A DNA stretch of 64,000 nucleotides from Arenibacter hampyeongensis (GCF_002909255.1 NZ_PIOB01000006.1:186001-250000); one strand, 5' to 3'; counted from the first letter of the stretch, positions 36,853 to 46,811 are shown. Program-made: numbers and translations. Notes: generated from the sequence alone by a model not told the origin.

Positions 36853-38181
36853 ATGAAAAAAAAGGTCGCTTTCTATACATTGGGTTGTAAGCTCAATTTT
36901 TCAGAAACTTCAACCATAGCTAGGGATTTGGTGGAGGAAGGCTTTGAACGTGTGGATTTTTCTGAAAATGCGGATATGTATGTTATCAACACTTGTTCCG
37001 TTACTGAAAATGCCGATAAACGATTTAAGTCGATCGTGAAACAAGCCCAAAAAAGCAACCCAAATGCCTTTGTTGCTGCCATAGGATGTTATGCACAACT
37101 TAAACCCGAAGAACTGGCGGCAGTAGATGGCGTAGATCTTGTTTTGGGAGCAACCGAAAAATTCAAGATTGCAGATTATGTGAACGATCTTTCCAAAAAC
37201 GATTTTGGACAAGTACATTCATGTGAAATAGAAGAGGCCGACTTTTATGTAGGAAGTTATGCCATTGGGGATCGCACCAGGGCCTTTTTAAAAGTCCAGG
37301 ATGGTTGTGATTACAAATGTACCTATTGTACAATTCCTTTGGCCAGGGGAATTTCCAGAAGCGATACCCTACAGAATGTCTTGAATAACGCGGCGGAAAT
37401 CTCGGCAAAGGGCATTAAGGAAATTGTGCTTACCGGAGTTAATATTGGGGATTATGGGAAAGGCGAATTTGGCAATAAAAAACATGAGCATACTTTTTTA
37501 GACTTGGTTAAGGCACTGGATGGAGTGGAAGGAATACACAGATTACGGATTTCATCCATAGAACCAAATTTATTAAAAAATGAAACCATTGATTTTGTTG
37601 CACAGAGCAATTCTTTTGTGCCTCATTTTCATATTCCACTTCAGAGCGGCAGTGATGCCATTCTAAAATTAATGAGCAGAAGATATTTGACCCAATTGTA
37701 TATTGATAGGGTTAAAAGAATTAAAATGGTTATGCCACACGCTTGCATAGGCGTGGATGTAATTGTGGGATTCCCTGGAGAAACGGAGGAACATTTTTTG
37801 CAGACCTATAATTTTTTAAATGAACTGGATATTTCCTATTTACACGTATTTACCTATTCTGAAAGGGATAATACCAAAGCGGTGGAATTAAATGGGGTGG
37901 TTCCCAAAAAAGTTAGAAATAAGAGAAGTAAGATGCTGAGAGGTCTTTCAGTGAAAAAAAGAAGGGCTTTTTACGAGGGACAGCTTGGGTCTAAAAGAAC
38001 TGTATTGTACGAAGCCGACAACAAGGAAGGTTATATACATGGCTTTACTGAAAATTACGTAAAGGTAAAAGTGCCTTGGGATCCAAGCTTGGTAAATACT
38101 TTGCACGAAGTGAATCTTACAGAAATTGATGATGACGGAATGGTGAGATGTGTAGAAGTGGGTAGTATGGCATCGATCTAG
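36853..38181 (+). CDS. mtaB: tRNA t6A37 methylthiotransferase MtaB
   Basis: A radical-SAM enzyme that converts t6A37 of ANN-decoding tRNAs to ms2t6A. It has 442 residues. N-terminal UPF0004 cysteines lie in LGCKLN, NTCSVT and GCYAQ, binding the auxiliary cluster; the radical-SAM CxxxCxxC is in DGCDYKCTYCTIPLARG (about residues 150-166); the C-terminal TRAM region follows GFTENYVKV. It resembles MtaB/YqeV rather than MiaB (which acts on i6A). A bidirectional terminator follows. Confidence 0.93.
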   Translation: MKKKVAFYTLGCKLNFSETSTIARDLVEEGFERVDFSENADMYVINTCSVTENADKRFKSIVKQAQKSNPNAFVAAIGCYAQLKPEELAAVDGVDLVLGATEKFKIADYVNDLSKNDFGQVHSCEIEEADFYVGSYAIGDRTRAFLKVQDGCDYKCTYCTIPLARGISRSDTLQNVLNNAAEISAKGIKEIVLTGVNIGDYGKGEFGNKKHEHTFLDLVKALDGVEGIHRLRISSIEPNLLKNETIDFVAQSNSFVPHFHIPLQSGSDAILKLMSRRYLTQLYIDRVKRIKMVMPHACIGVDVIVGFPGETEEHFLQTYNFLNELDISYLHVFTYSERDNTKAVELNGVVPKKVRNKRSKMLRGLSVKKRRAFYEGQLGSKRTVLYEADNKEGYIHGFTENYVKVKVPWDPSLVNTLHEVNLTEIDDDGMVRCVEVGSMASI

Positions 38182-38221
38182 CTCACCAATAAACGATGTG
38201 TACAGTGTTTTATAATCTATA

Positions 38222-38251
38222 AAAAAACCTCTCAAAATTGAGAGGTTTTTT
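38222..38251. terminator. bidirectional terminator between mtaB and GNAT-like gene
   Basis: AAAAAACCTCTCAA (38222-38235) and TTGAGAGGTTTTTT (38238-38251) are a perfect 14-bp inverted repeat, with A-run and T-run for both convergent genes. Confidence 0.92.
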
Positions 38252-38259
38252 ATTGAAGT

Positions 38260-38553
38260 TTATATTCTTATCCCAACGGGAAGCATCTCTTTATATTGTC
38301 GATTTTTCCTCAAGAAACCTGCTATTTGAGGGCTAGTAGGCACGACTCTTAAATTTTGTTCTTGGATATGGCTCAAAACACTTTTAATGAAATCTTCTTT
38401 AAAACCTTCCGTAGTTATTTCCTCAGGAATAACAAGTTTGGTTAAAAAAACTTTACGCTCTTGAGAAGAATACTCAATTTTAGCCAAGTGGCCGTCAACC
38501 CTGGCTTCAAATTGTCTCAAGAAACCATTGTCCTTAATTTCTACTTCATTCAT
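38260..38553 (-). CDS. small GNAT-like acetyltransferase (YidJ/NATD1 type)
   Basis: A 97-residue single-domain protein of the short GNAT branch (Gcn5-related, YjdJ/NATD1 type): KIEYSSQERKVFLTKLVIPEEITTEGF, then a helix, then VVPTSPQIAGFLRKNRQYKEML, which matches the family's conserved V-P-xC/S-P/Y end. The typical Cys near the active site is Ser here. The substrate is unknown. It is monocistronic and convergent with mtaB. Confidence 0.75.
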   Translation of the reverse strand: MNEVEIKDNGFLRQFEARVDGHLAKIEYSSQERKVFLTKLVIPEEITTEGFKEDFIKSVLSHIQEQNLRVVPTSPQIAGFLRKNRQYKEMLPVGIRI

Positions 38554-38701
38554 ATAGTTTGATTTTAATAATGACTAATTTTGGATCATAACGTTCTCAA
38601 ATTACAATCTAGGCTTATAAATTAAGTAAATACAAAGTGGGGACAAAAAAGCCAAGAAAACAAAGTTAGAGAAAAAAAAGGAATTATCCTATTAATATAG
38701 T

Positions 38702-39379
38702 ATGCTGAAAAACCAAATGGTCCAAAATAAAATACACGTTTATTTCATGCCTGGCATGGCGGCCAATCCTTCCATTTTTGATAATATAGAATTGCCATCC
38801 AAGATCTTTGAAAAGCATTGTTTGGACTGGGTAATTCCGGACAAGGATATAACCTTGGAAGATTACGCTTTAAAAATGTGCAGTTATATAAAACATGATA
38901 ACGCTATCCTAATAGGGGTGTCCTTTGGTGGAATTCTAGTTCAGGAAATGGCAAAACACATTAAAGTTGGAAAAGTAATTATTATTTCGAGTGTTAAAAG
39001 TAAATCGGAACTACCGAAAAGAATGATTTTTGCCAAATACACAAAAGTTCATAAGTTATTGCCTACAGGCTTGGTAAATAATATGGAATTATTGGCAAAA
39101 TATGCCTTTGGCGAAACGGTACCCAAGCGATTGGCCCTATATGAGCAATATTTGTCTATCCGTGATAAATATTACCTAGATTGGTCCATAGATTCCATCG
39201 TGAATTGGAAACAATCCCAGCACCAAGAAAATATCGTGCATATCCATGGTGAAAAGGATCCAGTCTTCCCTATAGGTCATATCAAAGATTGTATTAGGGT
39301 TAAAAATGGGACTCATACGATGATAATTCACCGATCAAAATGGTTTAATGAGCACTTACCAACAATTATTTTGCAATAA
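38702..39379 (+). CDS. alpha/beta hydrolase
   Basis: A 225-residue cytosolic alpha/beta-hydrolase with nucleophile elbow GVSFGG (Ser near residue 76), the acid in HGEKDPVFP (about 182) and the catalytic His in GTHTM (about 205). No cap domain or signal peptide. The first ATG is at 38702, with an alternative at 38717. It is probably an esterase or thioesterase of unknown substrate. It is followed by the lytic transglycosylase gene after 125 bp, so co-transcription is uncertain. Confidence 0.85.
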   Translation: MLKNQMVQNKIHVYFMPGMAANPSIFDNIELPSKIFEKHCLDWVIPDKDITLEDYALKMCSYIKHDNAILIGVSFGGILVQEMAKHIKVGKVIIISSVKSKSELPKRMIFAKYTKVHKLLPTGLVNNMELLAKYAFGETVPKRLALYEQYLSIRDKYYLDWSIDSIVNWKQSQHQENIVHIHGEKDPVFPIGHIKDCIRVKNGTHTMIIHRSKWFNEHLPTIILQ

Positions 39380-39504
39380 GGCAGTTCTATTTAATATCTT
39401 TGAATTGGAAATGGGTACCAAGAATGGAATACCAAATTGGCGGAACGGCCAAGCCCAAGGTAGAGTGACATATAAGTATATTTAAAAATATAAAAATTAA
39501 ACAT

Positions 39505-40461
39505 ATGAAAATTATAAAGAACATTTTAATGATTTTGGGAGTTTTTTTCGTGGGAAGCACCTTAATATTTGCTGTACAAAATCAGTATAAGGAAACCGCC
39601 ATGGTAGTGGAGAATTCCGAGCCTGAAACAAATGATGGCGGGGATGTGGGCTATCGTATCACGGCAATTGAGATTCCTGAAGATTTAAATTTCGCCGGTG
39701 AAGCGGTACCTTTTGATGATCCAGAGATTATGGAACGAGTGGATCGCGAGTTTTTGGTAAATACATATTGGCAGTCCAATGCCCTTTTGTTAATGAAGAG
39801 AGCCAATAAGTTTTTCCCCATAATTGAACCTATCCTAGCAAAAAATGGTATACCGGACGATTTTAAATATTTAGCCTTGGCAGAAAGTGGGCTTCAAAAT
39901 GTTGTTTCGCCTGCAGGGGCAACCGGTTTTTGGCAAATAATGAGCGCCACTGGCAAAGAGTATGGTTTGGAGATTAACGGCAATGTGGATGAAAGGTATC
40001 ATGTTGAAAAATCTACAGAAGTAGCCTGTAGGTATTTAAACAAATCAAAAGAAAAATTTGGTAGCTGGACCTTAGCTGCAGCCGCCTACAATGCTGGGGC
40101 TGGTGGAATCCAAAAGTATATGGGCATACAAAAAGCGGACGGCTATTACGACCTTCTTTTAGGTGAAGAAACAGGTCGCTATGTATTTAGAATTTTGGCG
40201 ATCAAGGAGATACTTTCCAATCCTGAGAAATACGGATTTCATATTGAAAAAGAGGATATGTATACGGCTGTTCCTACTTTTAACGTAGAAATTAATGAAC
40301 CTGTGAGTAATTTCGCCGACTTCGCTAATTTATATGAGATAAACTACAAGATTTTAAAGAGGCATAACCCATGGTTAAGGGAGCCACATTTAAATAATTC
40401 TTCCAAGAAGAAATATACTATTGAAATCCCAAATAAAGGTTACTATAAGATTTCCAAATAA
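39505..40461 (+). CDS. lytic transglycosylase (MltD-like SLT domain)
   Basis: Cleaves peptidoglycan glycan strands in the periplasm. 318 residues: membrane anchor or signal (about 5-24), then an SLT domain at about 110-240 with the catalytic Glu127 in LALAESGLQN, the GFWQIM motif at 141-146 and AAAAYNAGAGG. The C-terminal 70 residues resemble a single degenerate LysM-like segment. The next gene, cardiolipin synthase, begins at the very next base after the stop codon, implying coupled expression of wall and membrane enzymes. Confidence 0.9.
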   Translation: MKIIKNILMILGVFFVGSTLIFAVQNQYKETAMVVENSEPETNDGGDVGYRITAIEIPEDLNFAGEAVPFDDPEIMERVDREFLVNTYWQSNALLLMKRANKFFPIIEPILAKNGIPDDFKYLALAESGLQNVVSPAGATGFWQIMSATGKEYGLEINGNVDERYHVEKSTEVACRYLNKSKEKFGSWTLAAAAYNAGAGGIQKYMGIQKADGYYDLLLGEETGRYVFRILAIKEILSNPEKYGFHIEKEDMYTAVPTFNVEINEPVSNFADFANLYEINYKILKRHNPWLREPHLNNSSKKKYTIEIPNKGYYKISK

Positions 40462-41925
40462 ATGATTTCTTTCCTAAAAGAGAATCTTTGGTCATTGCTT
40501 TTAGGAATTAATTATTTATTGGCCATAAGTCTTTCGGTCATAATCGTTCTAAAAAATAGAAATCCGGTTAAGACCCTGTCCTACATTTTTGTTTTGGCAA
40601 CATTACCCTTTATAGGCCTGTTGGTCTATTATTTTTTTGGTCAGGACTATAGAAAGGACAAGATTTTTCAGAAGAAGTACGTCCGGGATAACAACCGATT
40701 AAGTCAATGGCGAAATAAATTTGGCCTGAACACGGAAGAAAGGGAGGATTTAAGGGAAGTTTTCGGGGAAGGCATTTATAAGATCTATCGATTAATGCGT
40801 AACAACGAAAATGCCGTTCTTACGTTTAATAACGAGGTTGACATCCTTATAAATGGTGAAGCGAAGTTTAAAGCGCTCCGAGAGGACCTGAAGCATGCCA
40901 AGCACCATATTCACTTGGAGTATTTTGTACTTTTTGACAATGGACTGGGTTCTGAAATTATAGATATACTTTGCAAAAAAGCAGAAGAAGGACTATTGGT
41001 CCGATTAATCTATGATGATGTAGGTAGTGACATATCAAATGCCAATAAGAAGAAACTTACGGCCAGCGGGGTGAAGCATTTTGCTTTTATGCCCGTTTTA
41101 TTCTCAAATTCCACCAGTAAATTAAATTATAGAGATCACAGGAAGATTGTCGTAATCGATGGTGATATTGGTTATGTGGGTGGAATAAATCTGGACCAGA
41201 AATACGACAATTCTTTTGATAATGACAGATATTGGAGAGATACCCATATGCGCATTTCCGGTGGAGCAGTGGGTGCCCTGCAGTCAGCTTTTCTTTTAAG
41301 CTGGAATTTTGTGGCCAAGGAAAATATGGAAATTGAAGCAATCCTACTTCCCAAACAAAAGGCCGTTTCGCAAAAGCCAGTGGCGGTACAAATTGCTGCG
41401 AGTGGTCCGGATAGTGATTGGGCAAATATTATGGAAGTCATGTTCTGCGCCATTAATTCAGCAAGAAAAAGCATATTGATCACAACACCTTACTTTATGC
41501 CAAATAGTGCTATAATGACGGCTTTGACAACGGCCGCAAGAAGTGGGGTGGAGGTGAATATTATTTTGCCCTATGAATCGGATTCATGGCCAGCCCAATA
41601 TGCAACCGATTCCTATATTGAAGAATGTCTAAATTCCGGGATTGTAATCAATAGATACAGAAAAGGTTTTGTACATGCCAAGACCCTCGTGATTGATGAT
41701 ATGTTTACGAGTATTGGGACAGCTAATATGGACTATAGAAGTTTTTCCATGAATTTTGAGATAAATGCCCTAGTGTATAACAAGGATATTAACCAACAAA
41801 TGCGAAAGCAATTCACCATTGACCTTCAGGACTGCAATGTAGTCACCATGGAGCGATGGAAAGACAGAAATATAAACAGAAGGTTAAAGGAATCCTTTAG
41901 TAGGCTATTGGCCCCTCTATTATAA
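40462..41925 (+). CDS. cls: cardiolipin synthase (phospholipase D type)
   Basis: Condenses phosphatidylglycerol to cardiolipin at the membrane. 487 residues, the normal Cls length. Two N-terminal membrane helices (about 10-30 and 40-60) precede two PLD domains, each with an HKD motif: HRKIVVIDGD (about 226) and HAKTLVIDD (about 405), followed by GGINL and GTANMDYRS. The ATG directly follows the stop codon of the lytic transglycosylase gene. Confidence 0.94.
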   Translation: MISFLKENLWSLLLGINYLLAISLSVIIVLKNRNPVKTLSYIFVLATLPFIGLLVYYFFGQDYRKDKIFQKKYVRDNNRLSQWRNKFGLNTEEREDLREVFGEGIYKIYRLMRNNENAVLTFNNEVDILINGEAKFKALREDLKHAKHHIHLEYFVLFDNGLGSEIIDILCKKAEEGLLVRLIYDDVGSDISNANKKKLTASGVKHFAFMPVLFSNSTSKLNYRDHRKIVVIDGDIGYVGGINLDQKYDNSFDNDRYWRDTHMRISGGAVGALQSAFLLSWNFVAKENMEIEAILLPKQKAVSQKPVAVQIAASGPDSDWANIMEVMFCAINSARKSILITTPYFMPNSAIMTALTTAARSGVEVNIILPYESDSWPAQYATDSYIEECLNSGIVINRYRKGFVHAKTLVIDDMFTSIGTANMDYRSFSMNFEINALVYNKDINQQMRKQFTIDLQDCNVVTMERWKDRNINRRLKESFSRLLAPLL

Positions 41926-42038
41926 ATTATACGTATTCCCAATGGCGAAGTTCTGAACTTCTAGATTGTTATATCAACAAGACGTATAGGCAATATTAGT
42001 ATTTTGCGAAGGCTTTATTTAAAAATCATGGGCGGACC

Positions 42039-42554
42039 TTAGATTTTTTTCATCTGCTGTTGCATCATCTTAATTTGTTCTGCCAGCATATTTTGTTTGT
42101 CCAATTTCTTGGCTTCGTTCAATAGCATGGTAGCCTCCCTTTTTCTTCGTTTTTGCATGGCAATACCAGCAAGGCTTAATTTGGCCATCGCCACATCATA
42201 ATCCATGTTAAGGCCGAATTTTAATGCTTTTTTAAAATATTTTTCAGCTTGGGTAAGATTGGTCTGTGAAAAAATAATACCGTTCAGGTAATTATAGTAA
42301 CCATTTTGCTTTTGGGTAAGGGCGGCATCCGGGTTTTTTATTTTATCGAGCCATTTTTTGGTTCCCTCCAAATCTTGCTTCCGCATTCTTAAGAATGCCA
42401 ATAAAATAATTTCATTCCTAAAATATAGAAATATAAAAATAGAGGAAAGGAATATCAAGGAAATCCCATTTCCTATATTGCCTTCTATAAATTGATATAC
42501 TGCATAGGCGATAATCAGTGCAGCTATGACTATTTTTAAATTTTTATTGAACAT
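42039..42554 (-). CDS. membrane-anchored TPR-like protein (DUF2892-type N-terminus)
   Basis: A 171-residue protein. Two membrane helices (about 8-24 and 28-52, with GNIGNGISLIFLS between) are followed by a soluble helical part with TPR-like repeats (YFKKALKFGLNMDYDVAMAKLSLAGIAMQ) and a methionine/glutamine-rich basic end (MMQQQMKK). The function is unknown. It lies 1 bp after the stop codon of the upstream gene on the same strand, so the two form an operon. Confidence 0.78.
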   Translation of the reverse strand: MFNKNLKIVIAALIIAYAVYQFIEGNIGNGISLIFLSSIFIFLYFRNEIILLAFLRMRKQDLEGTKKWLDKIKNPDAALTQKQNGYYNYLNGIIFSQTNLTQAEKYFKKALKFGLNMDYDVAMAKLSLAGIAMQKRRKREATMLLNEAKKLDKQNMLAEQIKMMQQQMKKI

Positions 42555-42555
42555 A

Positions 42556-43440
42556 TTACTTATTAATTAATTCGTACGTAATTTTAGATTTTATAGTGGT
42601 CGGAATCTCTTCTTCCCCCATTTGCGTCATTGTGGACATCCCGGTGGTTAAACTTTCAACCAACATATTAATAATAAAACCAGAATTAGTGTCGGCCGTT
42701 ACAGTTGAGGTTTGAGACCCGCTAAGTTTCATACTGGTATTGGCATCCTTTATATCCATCAATACCTTGGCCTTACCACTAATTTTAGCCTTGTTGTCCA
42801 CAATACTTTTCAGGGTCCATGTATTGGTGGTCTTTAATTTACCATCATATGCGTTCTCCCATTTGTCATTTATATTGACTTTATTATCTGGATAAATAAA
42901 AGTTAATTGCTTGTAACTATTGGATAAAGCTTCGGATCCGAACTCACTTTCCAATGATTTTTGCATCATATTGATCGAGAACTCATCTTCCAAACCCGAG
43001 GCCCTTGCCATTTTAGCAACCAGACTGTCGCCCCCTTGAACTTTTAATATATCACCATTCTTGGCCAAAACCATTTTCACTGGATTGTTCAATATGGTAT
43101 TGAAAATTTTGGACTGCATGTCTTCTTCCTTCACCTCTTTTGCCCTCACATTCATTAATTCTCCTTGGATACTGGAGCTCATTTTAAGGTTTAAATCCTT
43201 AAATGTTAATGCTACTTCATAGCCATTGTTGATCTCTCCAAGCACTTTAAATTCTAAAATTCCATCAATATGATTGGTTATTTCATGTGTAGCGCCATCC
43301 AATTCCTGTATAATTATTTGCTCGGCATCCTGTTTGATATTAAAAACATCGCCCTTTTTTAAGTTGTATTGCAATGTGGTTTGTCCAAATACACCCGTAT
43401 TGCAAAGGATGCAAACCATTAAAAATAAAAAGCGCTTCAT
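42556..43440 (-). CDS. DUF6263 family exported protein
   Basis: A 294-residue secreted protein with an N-terminal signal peptide (cleavage near VFGQ, residue 19). The rest is beta-rich, starting LQYNLKKGDVFNIKQDAEQ and with repeated strands typical of DUF6263, which may bind a lipid or peptide ligand. No catalytic motif is visible and no function is known. Co-transcribed with the following membrane TPR gene. A divergent 206-bp region separates it from rpmH. Confidence 0.82.
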   Translation of the reverse strand: MKRFLFLMVCILCNTGVFGQTTLQYNLKKGDVFNIKQDAEQIIIQELDGATHEITNHIDGILEFKVLGEINNGYEVALTFKDLNLKMSSSIQGELMNVRAKEVKEEDMQSKIFNTILNNPVKMVLAKNGDILKVQGGDSLVAKMARASGLEDEFSINMMQKSLESEFGSEALSNSYKQLTFIYPDNKVNINDKWENAYDGKLKTTNTWTLKSIVDNKAKISGKAKVLMDIKDANTSMKLSGSQTSTVTADTNSGFIINMLVESLTTGMSTMTQMGEEEIPTTIKSKITYELINK

Positions 43441-43535
43441 GTTATAGTATCATTCTGGTTAAGCCGATGCAAAAGTAATAAAATCCTGTGGGCCTTAGGG
43501 TGGGCAATCCTAAAAAAATATTTTTTTAATTTGAT

Positions 43536-43565
43536 TTGCCAATGAAAAAACTCTTTGTATATTTG
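43536..43565 (+). promoter_or_regulatory. promoter of rpmH
   Basis: TTG (43536-43538), a 19-bp spacer and TATATTTG (43558-43565) match the Bacteroidota consensus. The rpmH ATG is 82 bp downstream of the -7 box. Confidence 0.85.
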
Positions 43566-43646
43566 CAGCCGGATTTTGCTGTCTATGAAGCAAGATTTTA
43601 AACATTGTCAACACAAATTTAAGCATACTATAAAAAATAGGCTACG

Positions 43647-43808
43647 ATGAGCAAAAGAACATTTCAACCATCAAAAAGGAAGAGAAAAAACAAACATGGT
43701 TTTAGAGAACGTATGGCTACTGCCAATGGTAGAAAAGTTCTAGCTAGAAGAAGAGCAAAGGGAAGAAAGAAATTATCTGTATCCTCGGAGCTGAAGCACA
43801 AAAAATAA
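43647..43808 (+). CDS. rpmH: 50S ribosomal protein L34
   Basis: A 53-residue, very basic large-subunit ribosomal protein. It reads [19 protein letters not shown] at the start and then [24 protein letters not shown], the universal L34 signature, with a short Bacteroidota tail ([10 protein letters not shown]). The frame is 54 codons with the stop, ending at 43808. It has its own promoter and a terminator 26 bp later. In many bacteria rpmH neighbours dnaA or rnpA, but here it precedes carB. Confidence 0.97.
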   Translation: MSKRTFQPSKRKRKNKHGFRERMATANGRKVLARRRAKGRKKLSVSSELKHKK

Positions 43809-43834
43809 TGATAGAATTGTTTTTTTAAAATAAC

Positions 43835-43872
43835 AAGGTGTTACTTTTTCCGAAGTAGCACCTTTTTTTTGT
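43835..43872. terminator. intrinsic terminator after rpmH
   Basis: AAGGTGTTACTT (43835-43846) pairs with AAGTAGCACCTT (43853-43864) with one G-U pair, followed by a T-run. It separates rpmH from carB. Confidence 0.88.
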
Positions 43873-43911
43873 CCAATTCCCATTTTTTCATATTTATAAA
43901 TAATTTTTAAA

Positions 43912-46764
43912 ATGCCCAAAAGAAAAGATTTAAATTCTATTTTAATTATTGGTTCCGGCCCTATAGTTATTGGTCAAGCTTGTGAGTTCGATTATTCAGG
44001 TACACAGGCATTAAGGTCATTAAGAGAAGACGGCATAGAAACCATACTCATCAACAGTAATCCCGCTACGATCATGACCGACCCAACTATGGCGGATCAT
44101 GTATATCTAAAACCTTTGACTACAAAATCCATAAGGGAGATTTTGGAAAAACATCCCAATATAGATGCGGTTTTACCTACAATGGGTGGTCAAACAGCAT
44201 TAAATCTTTGTATAGAAGCGGATACTAAAGGAATATGGGAAGATTTCGGAGTAAAAATTATAGGCGTGGATATTGATGCTATCAATATAACCGAAGACCG
44301 GGAGAAATTCCGCGAGTTGATGCTTAAAATTGGTATTGGTATGGCGCCCCAAGCTACTGCCACCTCATTTCTTAAAGGAAAGGAAATTGCCCAGGAATTT
44401 GGATTCCCATTGGTTATACGGGCTTCTTATACCCTTGGTGGGGCGGGAGCGTCTATAGTCTATAAAGCAGAGGATTTTGATGAACTTTTAAGTCTTGGAC
44501 TGGAAGTGTCCCCAATTCACGAGGTTATGATAGATAAGGCCTTAATGGGCTGGAAGGAGTACGAATTGGAATTGTTAAGGGACAAGAATGACAATGTGGT
44601 CATTATTTGTGCCATTGAGAATATGGATCCCATGGGTATCCATACCGGCGATTCTATAACTGTTGCCCCAGCAATGACCCTATCTGATAGGACCTATCAA
44701 AAAATGCGTGATATGGCAATTCATATGATGCGCAGTATCGGGGATTTTGCAGGTGGATGTAACGTTCAGTTTGCAGTAAGTCCAGATGATAAGGAAGATA
44801 TTATTGCCATAGAAATCAATCCAAGGGTCTCCCGATCATCAGCATTGGCTTCCAAAGCTACCGGATATCCTATCGCCAAAATAGCCGCCAAACTTGCTAT
44901 TGGGTATAATCTAAATGAGCTTAGCAATCAAATTACAAAATCGACTTCGGCCTTATTTGAACCTACCTTGGATTATGTTATCGTAAAAATACCGCGTTGG
45001 AATTTTGATAAATTTGAAGGTTCGGACAGGACTTTAGGACTTCAGATGAAGTCGGTAGGGGAGGTAATGGGAATTGGCCGTTCTTTTCAGGAAGCCCTAC
45101 ACAAAGCCACCCAGTCCTTGGAAATCAAGAGAAACGGACTTGGAGCCGACGGTAAAGGGTACACTAATTATGATGAAATCATTAGCAAACTTACCATCCC
45201 AAGTTGGGACAGAGTATTTGTAATCTATGATGCCATCCAACTAGGTATTCCCTTAAGCAGAATCCATGAGATTACCAAAATTGATATGTGGTTCTTGAAG
45301 CAATACGAAGAGTTGTATCAATTGGAAAAGGAAATTTCCAACTATAACATTGAAACACTTTCAAAAGATCTTTTATTGGAAGCCAAGCAAAAAGGTTTTG
45401 CCGATAGGCAAATAGCCCATATGCTGGATTGCTATGAGAGTGAAGTTTATAACAAACGTGTAGCCCTAAATATTAACAGGGTGTACAAATTGGTAGATAC
45501 CTGTGCTGCTGAATTTAAGGCCATGACACCTTACTATTACTCTACTTTTGAGGCGGAAATTGAAACTCCGGACGGAAAGAGATATGTGGAAAACGACAGT
45601 AAAGTATCGGATAAGAAGAAGATTGTAGTACTTGGATCTGGACCTAACCGTATTGGCCAAGGTATAGAATTTGATTATTGCTGTGTACACGGGGTCTTGG
45701 CGGCAGCGGAATGTGGTTATGAGACCATCATGATCAATTGTAATCCAGAAACGGTTTCCACAGATTTCGATATTTCTGACAAACTTTATTTTGAACCCGT
45801 ATTTTGGGAACATATCTACGATATTATAAGACATGAGAAACCAGAGGGCGTAATTGTTCAACTAGGGGGACAAACGGCGCTTAAGCTGGCAGAAAAGCTG
45901 GATAAATACGGAATAAAAATAATCGGAACCAGTTTCAAAGCTTTGGATCTGGCTGAGGACCGAGGAAGTTTTTCAAACTTGTTATTGGAAAACAACATCC
46001 CTTTCCCACAGTTTGGTGTGGCCGAAACTGCTGATGAAGCATTGGCACTTTCAGATGAGCTGGACTTTCCTTTATTGGTTAGACCATCATACGTACTGGG
46101 TGGACAGGGAATGAAGATTGTGATCAACAAGGAAGAGTTGGAATCACATGTAGTAGATCTTTTAAGAAAAATACCAAACAATAAATTGTTGTTGGATCAT
46201 TATCTGGATGGCGCTATCGAAGCCGAAGCAGATGCCATTTGTGATGGGGAAGATGTGTACATCATTGGAATCATGGAGCATATAGAACCATGCGGAATCC
46301 ACTCCGGCGATTCCAACGCCACCTTGCCGCCTTTTAATTTAGGTGAATTCGTAATGCAGCAAATAAAGGACCACACCAAGAAAATTGCCTTGGCACTTAA
46401 CACGGTAGGGTTGATCAACATTCAATTTGCTATCAAAGATGATATCGTTTATATTATTGAGGCTAATCCCAGGGCTTCCAGAACGGTACCTTTTATTGCG
46501 AAAGCCTACAAGGAGCCTTATGTAAATTATGCCACCAAAGTAATGCTGGGCGAGAAAAAAGTGAAAGATTTTACTTTTAACCCTCAACTGGAAGGCTATG
46601 CCATAAAACAACCTGTATTTTCCTTTAATAAATTCCCAAATGTAAATAAGAATTTAGGACCGGAAATGAAGAGTACAGGAGAGAGCATTTTGTTTATAGA
46701 CAGTCTTAAGGACGACGAGTTTTACAATTTGTACTCTAGACGTAAAATGTACTTGAGCAAGTAG
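43912..46764 (+). CDS. carB: carbamoyl-phosphate synthase large subunit without allosteric domain
   Basis: Makes carbamoyl phosphate from bicarbonate, ammonia (delivered by CarA) and two ATP, feeding pyrimidines and arginine. 950 residues versus 1073 in E. coli. Two homologous ATP-grasp halves are visible, with SNPATIMTDP and NCNPETVSTDFD, VIRASYTLGGAG and LVRPSYVLGGQG, and EINPRVSRSSALASKATGYPIA and EANPRASRTVPFIAKA. The protein ends about where the C-terminal MGS-like regulatory domain (UMP/ornithine binding) would start, so that domain is missing. carA is not adjacent. Confidence 0.95.
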   Translation: MPKRKDLNSILIIGSGPIVIGQACEFDYSGTQALRSLREDGIETILINSNPATIMTDPTMADHVYLKPLTTKSIREILEKHPNIDAVLPTMGGQTALNLCIEADTKGIWEDFGVKIIGVDIDAINITEDREKFRELMLKIGIGMAPQATATSFLKGKEIAQEFGFPLVIRASYTLGGAGASIVYKAEDFDELLSLGLEVSPIHEVMIDKALMGWKEYELELLRDKNDNVVIICAIENMDPMGIHTGDSITVAPAMTLSDRTYQKMRDMAIHMMRSIGDFAGGCNVQFAVSPDDKEDIIAIEINPRVSRSSALASKATGYPIAKIAAKLAIGYNLNELSNQITKSTSALFEPTLDYVIVKIPRWNFDKFEGSDRTLGLQMKSVGEVMGIGRSFQEALHKATQSLEIKRNGLGADGKGYTNYDEIISKLTIPSWDRVFVIYDAIQLGIPLSRIHEITKIDMWFLKQYEELYQLEKEISNYNIETLSKDLLLEAKQKGFADRQIAHMLDCYESEVYNKRVALNINRVYKLVDTCAAEFKAMTPYYYSTFEAEIETPDGKRYVENDSKVSDKKKIVVLGSGPNRIGQGIEFDYCCVHGVLAAAECGYETIMINCNPETVSTDFDISDKLYFEPVFWEHIYDIIRHEKPEGVIVQLGGQTALKLAEKLDKYGIKIIGTSFKALDLAEDRGSFSNLLLENNIPFPQFGVAETADEALALSDELDFPLLVRPSYVLGGQGMKIVINKEELESHVVDLLRKIPNNKLLLDHYLDGAIEAEADAICDGEDVYIIGIMEHIEPCGIHSGDSNATLPPFNLGEFVMQQIKDHTKKIALALNTVGLINIQFAIKDDIVYIIEANPRASRTVPFIAKAYKEPYVNYATKVMLGEKKVKDFTFNPQLEGYAIKQPVFSFNKFPNVNKNLGPEMKSTGESILFIDSLKDDEFYNLYSRRKMYLSK

Positions 46765-46811
46765 ATTCAAAAATTATGGTCCTTTGAGAAATTCTTTTCC
46801 CATTTAATATA

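Noticed and set aside
39380-39504. Possible tRNA or small RNA in the spacer
   Set aside because: No cloverleaf arms or T-loop consensus could be drawn.
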